From: Bipolaris cookei
Taxonomy: Eukaryota > Ascomycota > Dothideomycetes > Pleosporales > Pleosporaceae
Direction of reading: 5' to 3'
DNA: 64,000 nucleotides
Assembly: GCA_002286855.1 (NCBI GenBank)
Contig: NRSV01000019.1
Coordinates: 127,389 to 191,388 of the forward strand
Positions 11,603 to 22,296 of the stretch are shown here, piece after piece. Below the pieces are notes generated by a model. That model ran no database searches, had not been told where the DNA came from, and was given only the letters and a program-made list of their open reading frames with translations. How positions within the stretch are numbered: position 1 is the first letter of the stretch; each line of letters begins with the position of its first letter. The position numbers and the translations under genes were made by a program.

Positions 11603-11875
11603 TCAGCAAGCACAGTCCACCAGACCCCTTAACTAATCCAGATCAACTGGATCAGAAACAGACAGAACAGATCAACCAGCATCAATCAATATCATCAATT
11701 ATCACGTTTTATTTATCACAGTCTTTGATAAACCATCACAATCTGACAAGTCTACTAGACCTCTTAACTAAGCTAGATTAACTGGATCAGAACAATGGAG
11801 AACAGAACAGGATCAATCAATAGAATCAATTATCACGGCTATTTATCACCGTCTTTGATAACCCATCACTATCAC
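11603..11875. repeat. Two ~130-bp direct repeats, subterminal in the inverted-repeat unit
   Basis: Copy 1 (about 11617-11745) and copy 2 (about 11750-11875) both read CC(A/T)..TTAACTAA.., AACTGGATCAGAA, ATCAATCAAT.., CAATTATCACG, TTTATCAC.GTCTTTGATAA and CCATCAC. Copy 2 ends at the stop codon of the gene at 11872. The same GTCTTTGAT motif occurs inverted in the right arm. Confidence 0.7.
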
Positions 11876-12510
11876 ACACCCTTGTAGTCAACTTCATATG
11901 CCGACTTTGGTAATACAACTTCCTGTCCTCCAGCCACCTTTTGGGTAGCTTTCGTTATGTCGCATAGTTCAACGCTTTGCAATTGATAACCGCCAGATAT
12001 GTCCGTCGCGATACCATACACAACCTCGGCAAGAAACTTATAAACAGTGCCAGCGGCAGTCTCAAAGAAGAATTCAACATCGGTGGAAATTCGAGTCCAA
12101 TCTTTATTCCACCAATTCTTCTTCCACTCATAGTCTTTTAAAGTTTCAATAGCACCTTTATCGGTACCAGAAGCATCCATGGCTGAATGGAATGTGTAGA
12201 CCCTATGGTCGTTGTTGAGATATGCGTATGTAGTGTATTTGATAGCTCCGTTAAACGCGACTCGTGTGCCATGGAGAGTGATGGTAAATAGAGTTTTGCG
12301 CTTTGGGAACGGAATAACATCAGAAACCGTGAGGGATGTAGAATCAGGAGTATCGCGTTTAAGTATATTGTCCCCTGGAGAAAGATTGGGCGAGGTTTGA
12401 GCATCTGGTAAAGTCTTAAGATCCAAAATTTCGAGTGGAGAGGTTTGAGTAGGTAAGGTAGCTGCTATAGAGACAATAGCAGCGATACTAAAGAACTGAT
12501 AAAAATGCAT
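11872..12510 (-). CDS. Secreted protein of unknown function with Kex2-like site
   Basis: Single exon, 212 aa, starting at the Met of MHFYQFFSIAAIVSIAATLP because this gives a clean signal peptide; an upstream in-frame Met adds 22 polar residues that would hide it. A pro-region of ~45 residues ends in Leu-Lys-Arg, a Kex2-type processing site. The mature part (DTPDSTSLTVSDVIPF onward) is rich in aromatic residues and has a single Cys near its end. No family is recognised. It could be a candidate effector or cell-wall protein. It lies inside the inverted-repeat unit 11549-13425, so it may move with it. Confidence 0.6.
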   Translation of the reverse strand: MHFYQFFSIAAIVSIAATLPTQTSPLEILDLKTLPDAQTSPNLSPGDNILKRDTPDSTSLTVSDVIPFPKRKTLFTITLHGTRVAFNGAIKYTTYAYLNNDHRVYTFHSAMDASGTDKGAIETLKDYEWKKNWWNKDWTRISTDVEFFFETAAGTVYKFLAEVVYGIATDISGGYQLQSVELCDITKATQKVAGGQEVVLPKSAYEVDYKGV

Positions 12511-12576
12511 ATTGAAAAATTGAATATAAAGAAGATTGTTCAATCTTATGTTTTTGATATTAGTATTTCTTAACAA

Positions 12577-13836
12577 AGACTTTACGAATGGCGTAAGAAT
12601 CTTGACTTATTTCTAGAGAGAAACACATCAGTTAAAGATGATGTTTAAATAGTAGACTAAGAATGATTACTAATTTTATTTATAGAGTAGAAAGTATATT
12701 AATCTTCTCAGCACTTACAAACTTTAGTTGTTATGCTATCTCGTATTGTGCCAGTGCACAGAGTTACTAGCGATCCTTGTGCTCATATACTTTATTAGCC
12801 GGGTTATAGTAATAGCAAGTTAATTTCTAGATAATGGAGAGGCATTTCATTCTTGAGATATTGAATTAAACTTATACTATCATTGCGGTACGCTTTTTCT
12901 ACTCGTCACGATATAAGTATCCCTAAAGAAGACTCTAATGTCCCAACCACTATAACAGAACTTGTAGTTATTGCACTGCCTACACTCATTAATTATAAGA
13001 TTTAGTTGCTATAGTTACTGTCTTACTAGAACTATTTATAATATATAGTTGAAACTATGATAAGAGTTTTCTTTTTTTATCTTTAGCTTTTTAATATGAC
13101 TAAGACTTGTAACCGCTAAGACATTGATTAACCCGACTTGGTAGCCCGTTTCCTAGCCTAAGTCGGACATACTTCGCTGGATTGGGAAGTCAATTAAGGG
13201 GGCGGGTGAGGTATTAGGTTGTCAGATTGTGATGGTTTTGATCAAAGACTGTGATCAATAGACGTAATTACTCATAGTTGTGTTTGAGTAGACATTAATT
13301 AGATGGATTACTTGCCCTGTCTATAGATTGGTTGCTAGAGCCTGTCTTAATTGGGCGTTGGCCCGCGCGCATGACTAATCACAGAATCCGGGTGTGCTTG
13401 AGCACCTGGATTTTGTCACCCACCCAAATATAGCACGTAATCTGACAGCATCTTACTAAGAGTATATATTTCTGTATTGAAATTAAAGTTTAATCTATAG
13501 TAAATCTTAATAATCAGATAACTATGTAAAATATAGTTTATATAACATCAGCTTACTCTAGCACTACAAACATTCATGTATATATCTCATAACTATAGGG
13601 TCTGTGTGTACTTATCTTATGCGTAGAGAATTATTTATACAACACTGCATTATAATGCGGAGGTATATATAGAGATGTATATCCTCACCAAGTATACTAC
13701 AGATATAAAGCACTTCCTCACTCCATCTAGCTTAGTTGACAATATTCTACATAATCTACCTACAAAATACTGTAAGTTATGCACTACTTAAACATTTTGA
13801 AAGAAATTGCTAATAGATAATAAGGCAATTCTAAAG
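12577..13836. other. AT-rich gene-free region, transposon right arm and spacer
   Basis: No coding frame. Holds the right arm of the inverted-repeat unit (to 13425) and then ~400 bp of AT-rich spacer upstream of the gene at 13837. Confidence 0.45.
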
Positions 13837-14259
13837 ATGTATATCTCACAATATGTGGTATCCATTTGTTTCATCGGCGCGGCGATGGGGAGGCAGCACC
13901 GCAGCTGCAGAAGATGTACATGTCATGTTACTATTCAGACATCTCTGAATAGTTATGACGAGAGTACTGCACACTACTTAACCCATCAATGGGTCAATCC
14001 CCTTTTTGGCAACCAGGACTATGAACAGTTTAACTTGGGACCAATGCCAGGTGCAACTTGCACTACGGACCCAAATCGGAGTTGCGATAAGTGGCAGGCG
14101 TGGTTTAAGGGGTGGAGGCTCTGCAGTAATGGACCTTCATACTCCTGCAGCAGTGGCAGTCCCACGAATGATCCAATCTATACAATCGATTGCAACCAAT
14201 GCGAGGAATCTGTTGTTTGTAATGGAGACTGCACTCTAAACTGCAATAACCGTCCATAA
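13837..14259 (+). CDS. Small cysteine-rich secreted protein (effector-like)
   Basis: Single exon, 140 aa. The start at MYISQYVVSICFIGAAMG was chosen over an upstream Met because it gives a signal-peptide-like N-terminus. The predicted mature protein has more than ten cysteines, with pairs such as SCRRCTC, DCNQC, CNGDC and NC near the C-terminus, and no domain I recognise. Size, signal peptide, cysteine content and position between transposons match the usual profile of candidate fungal effectors; this is inference. It is surrounded by AT-rich repeats. Confidence 0.55.
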   Translation: MYISQYVVSICFIGAAMGRQHRSCRRCTCHVTIQTSLNSYDESTAHYLTHQWVNPLFGNQDYEQFNLGPMPGATCTTDPNRSCDKWQAWFKGWRLCSNGPSYSCSSGSPTNDPIYTIDCNQCEESVVCNGDCTLNCNNRP

Positions 14260-14379
14260 ATTATCATGGTAGAGCGGAGAGGGTGAGGGCGAGAGCGAAT
14301 ATTTGGAGTTATCTATAGAGTTTGTTTTTCACTCTTTTTCTTTTATAAGATAGAAACAAACTAGGTAATATAAGATATA

Positions 14380-14640
14380 ACGTGTTTCACCACCAAGCGG
14401 CCCACCCCACTACCACGCTCTACTTTCGTATCAATATTGTGCAACACCACCATAACTTTCTTAATCAAGTAGAACAGAATATTATTCTTCAAAATCGTTG
14501 CTATCTTCTGTATCCTCTAATTCTATTTGGCAGGTACGAGAGTTATGTCCGACTTGGCTGCAACGTCCGCAGCGCCGTTCACTGTGCACCCTATCCTATC
14601 CTCAATCCCTACACAATATGCCAAATGGAATTCAAGTATT
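14380..14640 (-). mobile_element. Truncated pogo/Fot1 element: 3' TIR plus zinc-knuckle coding end
   Basis: TA (14378-14379) precedes ACGTGTTTCACCACCAAGCGG, a TIR close to the one ending at 175. Reading the minus strand inward, about 14515-14585 encodes RRCGRCSQVGHNSRTC, the CCHC zinc knuckle that ends these transposases. Upstream coding sequence and the other TIR are missing. It marks a third pogo family member just left of the DUF3435 gene. Confidence 0.7.
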
Positions 14641-15186
14641 AGAATATAGGCAAAGGTTAGAGATTTTTTAACTATCTTAAACAATCCAACGGCAAATTCG
14701 CTGCTGATTTCGGTAGCTTGTGACGCCGTTTATGGATGCTGACTTGCCACAAAACCCCCCTAATTGTGGAGGCAGTGGCCCGAGTGGAAACCTCTCCGGC
14801 TTTCCTACCTTAGCTAGCGTAGGCGTTAAACAAGTGCGAGGGCTAATTTGTTTTCTCGTTAGGCATGTTGCAGCGTGCCTGTGACCTGACTCATTTTCTT
14901 AAACACTATAAGTGAATGCTAACTGAATTCAAGATCGGACTGCTGATGGAGTACTAAAGGCCCTCTCCTCCCCGTCTTCAGCAATACAAACAAAGCCTTT
15001 TTTTCCTTTTCTTGTTTCCTTTACAGCCTGCATTCTCCTTCAAACTCAAAGTCTCGTTGTGTTACTCTTGTTTCCCTTCAAACTTAGCCTCAGACACTCA
15101 ACTATAGGCGCATACTCTGCTTCCATTAGCTCTGCGTGTACTTGCTGTACCTCTCCCACGCTTCTTTTTTGCATATGTTGCGCGAC
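14641..15186. other. Upstream region of the DUF3435 gene
   Basis: No gene seen. If the next gene is a Starship captain, the element's left end would be expected in this stretch, because captains sit close to the 5' boundary. I see no diagnostic short target duplication that I could pair with a second copy in the window. Confidence 0.4.
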
Positions 15187-17600
15187 ATGCCACAATACTC
15201 ATCCATTAAAAATTCCTCCAACAACAGCGATTACGCTGCGTTTGACACAGAGCATAGTGTAGAGCTGGATACGGATCTGACAGACGTAGACGAATTTGCC
15301 GACAAAAATGAAAAGAATGAAGCATGGGTCTTCCCCAACGACGATCATCCGCCTGAATACTACCTTCAGCAACTGGAGAATTTCAACGAACAAGAATACG
15401 TCAAAGAAGACTATAAGGACAGCAGTACTCGCTTAATCAATCGTATGGAAGATCAGTGGAACCAGTAGGTCTCATATCCCCCTGAAGCTTGCGCTAGATT
15501 CTATGGACTGACCAAACATAGGTGCTGGACGTACCTACAGAAAGACCATTACCGTGCCTACGCAACCGTATCGGTTAGCACTTTATACACATTCTTTGAC
15601 TGGCTACTTAGCCAGCGCCAGGGCAAAGGCGGGAGGAAACGCCGAGGAACCAAGTTCTCTAGCTCCCTAGGAACGTATTGGAAAGTTTTCCGGCTTGTGT
15701 ACGAAAGAGCAACTGGTGTGAAACTAGATGGAAAGACGAATCGAAGTATGCATAAGGTATAGTGACCTAAATTTCTTATTACAGTCTCACGTGAGCTTAT
15801 ATCTCTAACGTAACTAACAGATACTAAGGAAGCTGGCGAAGAAACACGATCTAAAGAAGATTGGTCGAGATAAAGCCTGCATGTATGTCGAGGATCTGGC
15901 ACAAGTGCTGCAAACGAATCTAGCAACAACCGAAAAGAGATATCCTCACGGTCGCTATAGGATACAAGCCCAGCTCTATCTACAACTTGGCGGGTTTACA
16001 GCGAACCGGCCCCAGGCTCTCCTTAGTCTCTGTTATCGCCATATACAAGTTACGCTTCTACGTGATCCTGAGGGTGGCCCTCATAGAGTATTGCTGGAGT
16101 TCACCTTTGAATTCACCAAGGAGTTTCTTGGTATCAAAGACCTGTACGTCATCATTGTGTACAAGAAAATCATGCGCTGATGGACTTTTCCTTAAGGAAT
16201 ACCTTCCCCCTTCCTGAGATTATGTTCGATCAGACGCTCCTCTTCAGTCCTCACGTCTTTCTCCTTGGCCTGCTCTTCCGCGATCGGGCGTTTGCAGCCT
16301 ATAATCTAACCTCGCCAGAGGAATTGAGCAGACTCAAGATTCCACCAGGCCGCAATGAGCTCCCATTACGCCTGAATCGGACGTTGGACGATGTTCCCGT
16401 GTTTCGGAAAGCGGTGCAGACTCTGAATGGTTGGGATGTCTCCCCTACCGAACCTCTCCCCTACTCCACCCTACTTCCATGGATCCGGGCTTTGGGTGAG
16501 ATCACGGGATTTGCTCAAGTCACCCGTCCTTATTCGCTGAGATACGCCGGAGGGAAGGCGTTCAACGAGAACGGTAAGTATATCCATTCAATCTGAGTTG
16601 CATAATACAGGATATAGTCTTAACGCACCGTGTAGGTAATGTTAGTGAGGCTATGCAGAACCTAATGATGGGCCATGCCAGCATCGCGACATTTTTGAAG
16701 CATTACCTTTCGCGACGTATTACAGTTGATACGCAGGCTGTTGTAAGAGGCATTCAGCCGCAAGCAGCCCTCATGCGGTCGGCTTGTACTATGAGCCGCT
16801 CAATTGATCGTCGTCGGCCACGAAGACTCACGGAGGAGCAGTCTGCATCTGTAGACGATGATCCTTCCATCTGCTCTCTTCTCAAGCAACGAGAGTACCT
16901 TAAACGTACCGTTCGTAATGCAACAAAACAGCCCAAGTACAAAGCGCTCACCACCAAGATTAACCAGGAGAGGCAACGTCGGCGACACGCCCTTCTCAAG
17001 GAGGTTAAAGAACGGTGGGAATTCGAGCAGCCTGTGCGTGATGTCGAGCGGCAGCTTGCTGGGCTAGAAACTAATGACGATCTGGAGCTGGTTCACGACA
17101 TTATGCTCCCAGCCCAAAAAAAGCTATGCGACTCAGTCCTGTCGAGACCGGGAGTCACTATAGAAGAGGAGGTCGCCAGGCGTAATTGCGCTATCCATGC
17201 GGTCACCCGGTATTGTGGCATTGAAGAGGGGGGGATGAACCCTATCCGAAAAGGACCCCGAAGCAGGAACGCAGCCATACCCGCCAAGAGCCAATCAGGA
17301 TACGAGGAAGAAGCACTGGAGTCAGCCAAAGTCTCTGTGTACAAGGAAAAAAGGCCGAGAGTATGTTTCCTTTGCCTAGGCAACGAAGGGCTGCCGCTGG
17401 CACAGCGCATATATGCTTTCAGCACTCCGGGCGATCTTAGCAAGCATTTTGGACGCAAGCACTTGAAAAACATTCAGAGTGAGAAGCATCTTAGCTGCAA
17501 GCTTTGTATGGTACCTCTGCTAGACAAGATGCACTTGCAGCGACATGCTCAAGAGATTCACGGAACTGTGTCCCCCAGACACTCTTATAATTGCTGCTAG
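15187..17600 (+). pseudogene. DUF3435 tyrosine-recombinase-like protein (Starship captain superfamily) with one in-frame stop
   Basis: Four exons: 15187-15756, 15821-16143, 16197-16573 and 16636-17600; introns are 64, 53 and 62 bp. Combined frame is 744 codons with one TAG at 15466-15468. The family core is clear: WLLSQRQGKGGRKRRGTKFSS, then MYVEDLAQVL and FTANRPQALLSL. Candidate tyrosine-recombinase residues are Arg (codon 16007), Arg in SLRYAGG (16540), His in GHAS (16674) and Tyr in KHYL (16704). The C-terminus has two C2H2-like fingers (CFLCLG..H..H; CKLCMV..H..H). DUF3435 includes Starship captains but also many C2H2-tailed relatives of unproven function, so captain status is not certain. 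Apart from the TAG everything is open, so it is a very young null allele, or the TAG is a read error. Confidence 0.75.
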
Positions 17601-18052
17601 CACCTGGATTGTTGTCTTGGATTATGAAGATAACCCATGACTTGACATAACAATTGGGTTCTTCGCAGGTGGCGTGAGTTATTCAATCAAAATGTCGCTA
17701 GTGTTGGTAGCCGTGCTTCCTCAACGAACGGTTAGCCGCATCATTATCGTGTTTGCTAACAATGTGTCGCCACTCTTCCAGCACTTCTGTGAGACAGTTC
17801 TCCTTTTCGTGTCTAGGCAGATATATGAGCTATGCTTCCAAGAAAACCTCTCTGTTACAGTGAGGTACTTGCTCTATACTTTGGTACTTATATTAGCTTG
17901 TTGAGACACACTGGCTTTAGACTTAACAACTTCGCTCCGGAAAATTGATCACGGATCTTCGCAGCTAATTATCCCACTACACAATGCCGAGGTATGATTA
18001 ATGCCATCCTAGATGTCTTGTCGGGTGAGTAACTCGGAACAGCCTATATGAC
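17601..18052. other. Intergenic, nothing recognised
   Basis: Contains a short open frame (17674-17904, hydrophobic, 76 codons) with no family resemblance. I do not call it a gene. Confidence 0.35.
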
Positions 18053-18421
18053 TTGATAGCTCAATGCGTTCTCGAGCCTTCGCATGAGGCAAAACAGCGC
18101 TATACTGCCCACATCGAAGAGCCGGAACAAGAAGACTCTGAAGTCATAGTCATAGTCATTGAGAGCGAGAGCAATTACTGCTTCCACATGGCGATCACGG
18201 GTACCAATACCGACATCGAGAACGCAAAGATGGTCTGTTCTCAGGCCGCCTTGTATAGGAGCATGAGGAATGATCCTGATCTATATCGCGCTGTTTACGA
18301 CAGCCTTACACAGACGGTTTCCTTCTGCCGATGCAGCCCCTCAAAGGAAAACATTGAAGACGTACATTGTCTCAAACGCAGAAGTCTTGCGTGGGTGAAT
18401 TCAGGATCACCAAGGCTATGA
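18053..18421 (+). CDS. Unrecognised open frame, possibly a terminal exon
   Basis: A 122-codon open frame without a convincing ATG at its start. A splice-acceptor-like GATAG lies directly before the first codons, so it may be a last exon whose first exon (around 17980-18025) is degraded. It contains an acidic run and a Cys-rich tail. No family recognised; it may be spurious. Confidence 0.25.
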   Translation: MIAQCVLEPSHEAKQRYTAHIEEPEQEDSEVIVIVIESESNYCFHMAITGTNTDIENAKMVCSQAALYRSMRNDPDLYRAVYDSLTQTVSFCRCSPSKENIEDVHCLKRRSLAWVNSGSPRL

Positions 18422-18701
18422 ATTGCATGATCGAACACGCACTAGTGCTGCATAACTAGCATTGTCACGCTCTTGGTGCACCAGGTAACATCTCAGGAAC
18501 AAGTTTCTTAGAATAACCAACTATTATCGTTTTGTTTACATTCAGATCGTCTCTAATGTAGATGTTTCTCAATTTCTCGCGCATTCACACATTCTCTTGA
18601 AATCGTGATATATGGAGGTTTAAGAAGTCTCAGCAGGGAAGAGAAGGTCTGATGCTATGAAGCATATACTACACTAGGGCGGTGCAAATGCATGCGGAAT
18701 C

Positions 18702-20194
18702 CTATATCTTATCCTTAAATTCTCTCTTTGAAAGTTCGGGTACCACAACCAGTAATGCCAGACTGGCATAATTCCACTGAACTTCTATTTCATTGCCAAT
18801 CCATTTAGTTACAGGCCTCGCAACTTCATGATACTCTTTTCCATCTTTTTGAGCTGTCCATTCGTTGAACCATGTAGTACTCTAGAATATATCGTCAACG
18901 ACATAACCGCTGCGCTCAAAATTGGGAATCTGCTGCCCGGCTATAGGAACGGTGTTTGCGCTTACACTCATCGTCTCGGATTCCGTTCCTGTATCATCCT
19001 GAGTGGAGATCAGGCCTCGAAATCGTTTTGTAGCATCATCGATGCTTCTGTAACAGTATTCTTTATAGGCTTTAATATGCACAGTCAGGTCGAACGCCCG
19101 GAACAGGGTGAATAAGACTGCGTCAGTGCCTTTTAACGTAAGTGGATACCGTTCGTAATAGTCCGTGCCCTCAAATTTCTGGGGGTATTGATAGGCGCAA
19201 TGAAAGCCGAGAATTCCTCCGCTCTTCATGAACATGTGCGAGGATAGCATGTCCTTGATGCTACGATATAGCGGATACATTTTCGAATCCGGGGTTCGAA
19301 ATGTGGGTTGCACAAGGCCACCCAAGTGTTCAGAGACGTAGAGTTGATACGTAAGGGTCACGCGATACCCCGAGGTGACTGGGAGGACCTCATGTTCGCA
19401 GTCACTGTAGAAGGCGGCCCATTTGATTTCGGAATATCTGCTACTACCAAGTTCGAAGACTCGTTCCCTACCCTTGTGGGCGACTCGGAGTTGGCCGCCT
19501 ATCTTTAGTTAGTAGTTTGTTCCGCAGGAGCCCTGTGAAGACGATATTTAGCATCAATAATACCTTTAAATTCAGTTGGCAAGCACACCACGAGAGATCC
19601 AAACTGAGTACGTCCTCGGGGTGTATCAATGTGAGGCTTGAACATTCCAGAAGGGCCAGAGTACACGTTCAGCTTATAGAGCTCTGCAACGACACCCTAG
19701 CGATCCACACTCGGCTGCTTCCCAGCTCGCACAATGCCTGGCTGAAGCTGTTGAGCAACCGAGTCGACAATTCCGTAATCGTAAGGGTTGAAATTGGTTG
19801 AAAACATGTATGCTTCCAATTTACCGGCTTTTCGAACCGCCTCATCGAACACATCTTTGCCATTGAACCCGAAGGTGGCCGGCTCGCAGTCTTGAACCAA
19901 GTCCTCAAGAGTTGGCTCCCGATCTCGGTAAATTGGGGCTGGGTCAAAGGTGATTTTCTTCGAGGTGCCGCCCTTTCCGTCCTAGCGGATAGTGATAGGC
20001 GCATATCTGACGGGCTTCCTCTTGCTAGTAAAGTCACCGTAGTGAGTACTAGCCAACATGTACAAGCCATATCTTTTCTCAAGAGAACCGCCAAAAGAGA
20101 AGCTGCTAGATTCTTCATAGCGGGTTAAAGCTTCATCAAGAGGTGTTATGATTTGCTCGGCCGTAACTTCTTGTGGGGATCGAAGTCCAGCCAT
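18702..20194 (-). pseudogene. 2OG-Fe(II) oxygenase (prolyl-4-hydroxylase-like), three nonsense mutations
   Basis: Exon 1 is 20194-19564 and exon 2 is 19498-18702; the 65-bp intron has a CTAAC branch site. The reading frame shows the fungal 2OG-oxygenase order: ATFGFNGKDVFDEA, YKLNVYSGPSGMFKPH, then IDTPRGRTQFGSLVVCLP, WAAFYSDCEHEVLPV and RVTLTYQLY. The iron ligands (H.D in the FKPH/IDTP block and His in CEHEV) and the 2OG-binding Arg are all kept. Three in-frame TAG codons break it: 19984-19982 (where the family has Trp), 19699-19697 and 18884-18882. No indels are seen. All three can be explained by CpA-to-TpA changes on one strand or the other. Such enzymes hydroxylate proteins or small molecules; the substrate cannot be told. 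Confidence 0.8.
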
Positions 20195-21380
20195 TCTTAT
20201 GTAAACGGGATAAATAGAATTCGGGTTCCGCCTTTTCTCGTCTCGAGGGTTGTCCGCGTGCGCCGTACCACAGGATAGAGGGAGGGATATTACTAGAGTC
20301 TGACAGAGCAGAATATGATCTGTGCTCCGAGGGATCAAAGATCTTGAGATAGCGCTGCACTTGCGGGATCCGTTCTGCGGTGGTGATGGAGAGGGTAAAC
20401 GAGGGACGAATAATCAGGTTTTTAGATACTAAACGTTACCATCTAAGGGACAGCGTCTGCACGGGTCTTGTCGCGTGTTCACTAATTCATTCCGACACCA
20501 ATCTTCAAAGAGCAGTCTAGTAAGCAGGAATGGATCTAACAGGTCTACCGCTACGTAGCAAGTTAACGATGGAGGGGTAAGGCAGTGCCTATTCTATCTG
20601 TCGTACGTACCCCGCACTGCAAGCCATTGGTGGGTAAGATCGTCGATTAGCGCGACAACCCCGCTTCTAGTCTGGCTAAGACGATGATTAAAAGACTAGC
20701 AAAACATTTTCAACGAATGAGTCCATTCTATGCGCGCTTGGCAAAGGTGTCATACAGCCACACAGCCCCATAGTTAAGAGTTCCCTTCACTGCAGGGTTT
20801 GTTTCAATAGCATGAACTTACACTTCTTCATCAATACCTCTCTTCGGCAGGACCTCCGCACAGCTCTCAAATGCTTTACTAATAGTCGCCTGAATTACCT
20901 TTCTCGCACTCTCCTTGCACCTTGCAACACTTCTATTGGTTGATACCAGTCAAACGACTAGCAATGTCCATAAATTGGACAGCAACTCAGGTAAACTGAA
21001 CATTTGAATTTACCTAATGAGAATTTCATGGCAATAGACTTGCACATCTGCATCACATAAGCACGAGTAATCGTCTTATTCATCATGTGAACAAGCTTAG
21101 TTAACGTAGGGCTTTTTTCGAGTTTGGTACGCTTGAGTCGTAATCGTGATCATTATTGGAGATCTGATATCATTGTGACAAGCCCATAAACTTTCTAAAG
21201 AAAAGCAATAGCAGAATAACGGGGCTTACAGATCCTCTCTGTTTTTGCTTGCGTATTTAAAGTGGGTATGTTTCCACGATATTAATCTTTTAATGGGTGA
21301 CTATTAGTTATAACTACATAGTTACTCCAAACCCTTTACAAGCTACAGCTTTCTAACATATATCTTTCACTATAGTAAGA
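20195..21380. other. Gene-free region
   Basis: No coding frame with family resemblance. Moderately AT-rich towards 21300, the probable promoter of the RNase III-like gene. Confidence 0.4.
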
Positions 21381-21872
21381 ATGGCAGAACATCCTGTTGA
21401 GACCATCCTTCAGTATCATTTCTCCAGCTCTGAATTGCTTGACGAAGCATTGCTTGCTGCAGGGGCGGCAGCTTCAAGCAAAAACATAGAAGGCGACGTG
21501 CGAGGCAATAAGCGCCTGGCTCTGTTAGGGGATTCTGTTTTACAAGAGGCTGTTCTAGAGCCTTGGTATAACTCTGAGGAAAGTACTGGTGGGTATGTAC
21601 GTCTATGAACGTTTCTTAAAGAACTAACCTTGCTAGACGAGGGTCATGACAGAGTGGAAAATCTATGTAGGAACACAAAGTTGAGCCAGGTAGCTCAGAG
21701 AAGCGGAATATCGAGTTACATCACGAAAAACCCAAGCCAATCAGGTCCGGTTCCGCAAGAGACTGCTGCGTCAACAATTGAAGCGCTGGTAGGAGCGGTG
21801 TATCTTGATAGTGGAAAGGACATATCGATGGTCAAGAAAGCTCTCGAGGCAATTGGCTTTTTTAGAGCATAA
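21381..21872 (+). CDS. Single-domain RNase III-like protein, probably non-catalytic
   Basis: Exons 21381-21588 and 21637-21872. The 48-bp intron has an unusual GTGGGT donor, required because it is the only donor that keeps frame, and CTAAC..TAG at the 3' end. The product is 147 aa. The RNase III signature reads GNKRLALLGDSVLQ and ETAASTIEALVGAVYLDSG. The catalytic Glu of the first motif (family L-E-F-L-G-D) is Ala and the metal-binding Asp of the second motif is Ser; the other Asp and Glu are present. No dsRNA-binding domain. Small RNase III-fold proteins of this type are common in ascomycetes and are probably dsRNA-binding or structural; that role is inference. Confidence 0.75.
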
Positions 21873-22296
21873 TGAAGATATATCGAAATGTGTTATGCAT
21901 AGGAAAGTTATGTATGCTAGTTGTAACTAGAACATCTATTGAATACGTGTCAACAGTTTTTTTTGATATTGGAACAGCTTTACAAGAAGCACGAGTTAGG
22001 ATAAGTACTCTAGTTATCCTGAATTCCTAGTCTGGCGGAGCTGTGATAACAAAGCTTCAGGCGCAGTAGTTGGGCTTAGTGCATCTGGGAAATCTCTGCT
22101 GCTAGACTGTGGAGCAGCTATTCAAGTGTATCTTCAGTGCTGCGAGCTCACACATATAACAAAGACCCAACTTGCATTAAGTCGCCTATCCAGTAAGCTG
22201 AGAAGAGGGAAAGAAGACGTACGATGTAGGACCACCATGATATTAAAAACTGATACGAAAAAGAGTAAAGGCTAGACACTGGCAGCTAATAGTCAT
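21873..22296. other. Intergenic, nothing recognised
   Basis: Lies between convergent genes, so it probably holds both 3' UTRs. No further feature seen. Confidence 0.4.

Larger units (their letters stand above)
11549..13425. mobile_element. Inverted-repeat unit carrying a secreted-protein gene
   Basis: The left end (11549-11607) and right end (13371-13425) are ~55-bp imperfect inverted copies. Each is itself nearly palindromic (GAATCCGGGTG..CACCCGGATTC) followed by TGTGATTAGTCA. Weaker inverted similarity continues inward: ATCACAGTCTTTGAT...CCATCACAATCTGACA on the left has its complement near 13220-13260. ATATA lies just outside both ends and may be a target duplication, though the exact ends are uncertain. 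No transposase is present. The only gene inside is 11872-12510. I read it as a non-autonomous DNA transposon that contains, or has captured, that gene. Confidence 0.55.

Noticed and set aside
14641..15186. A defined Starship left boundary with target repeat
   Set aside because: I could not find a terminal motif with a matching copy to the right; the right end is probably outside the window, so no boundary is annotated.
19285..19300. GGGGTTCGAAATG as a tRNA T-arm
   Set aside because: No acceptor or anticodon stem can be formed around it and it lies inside the oxygenase pseudogene. No tRNA, rRNA or CRISPR array was found in the window.
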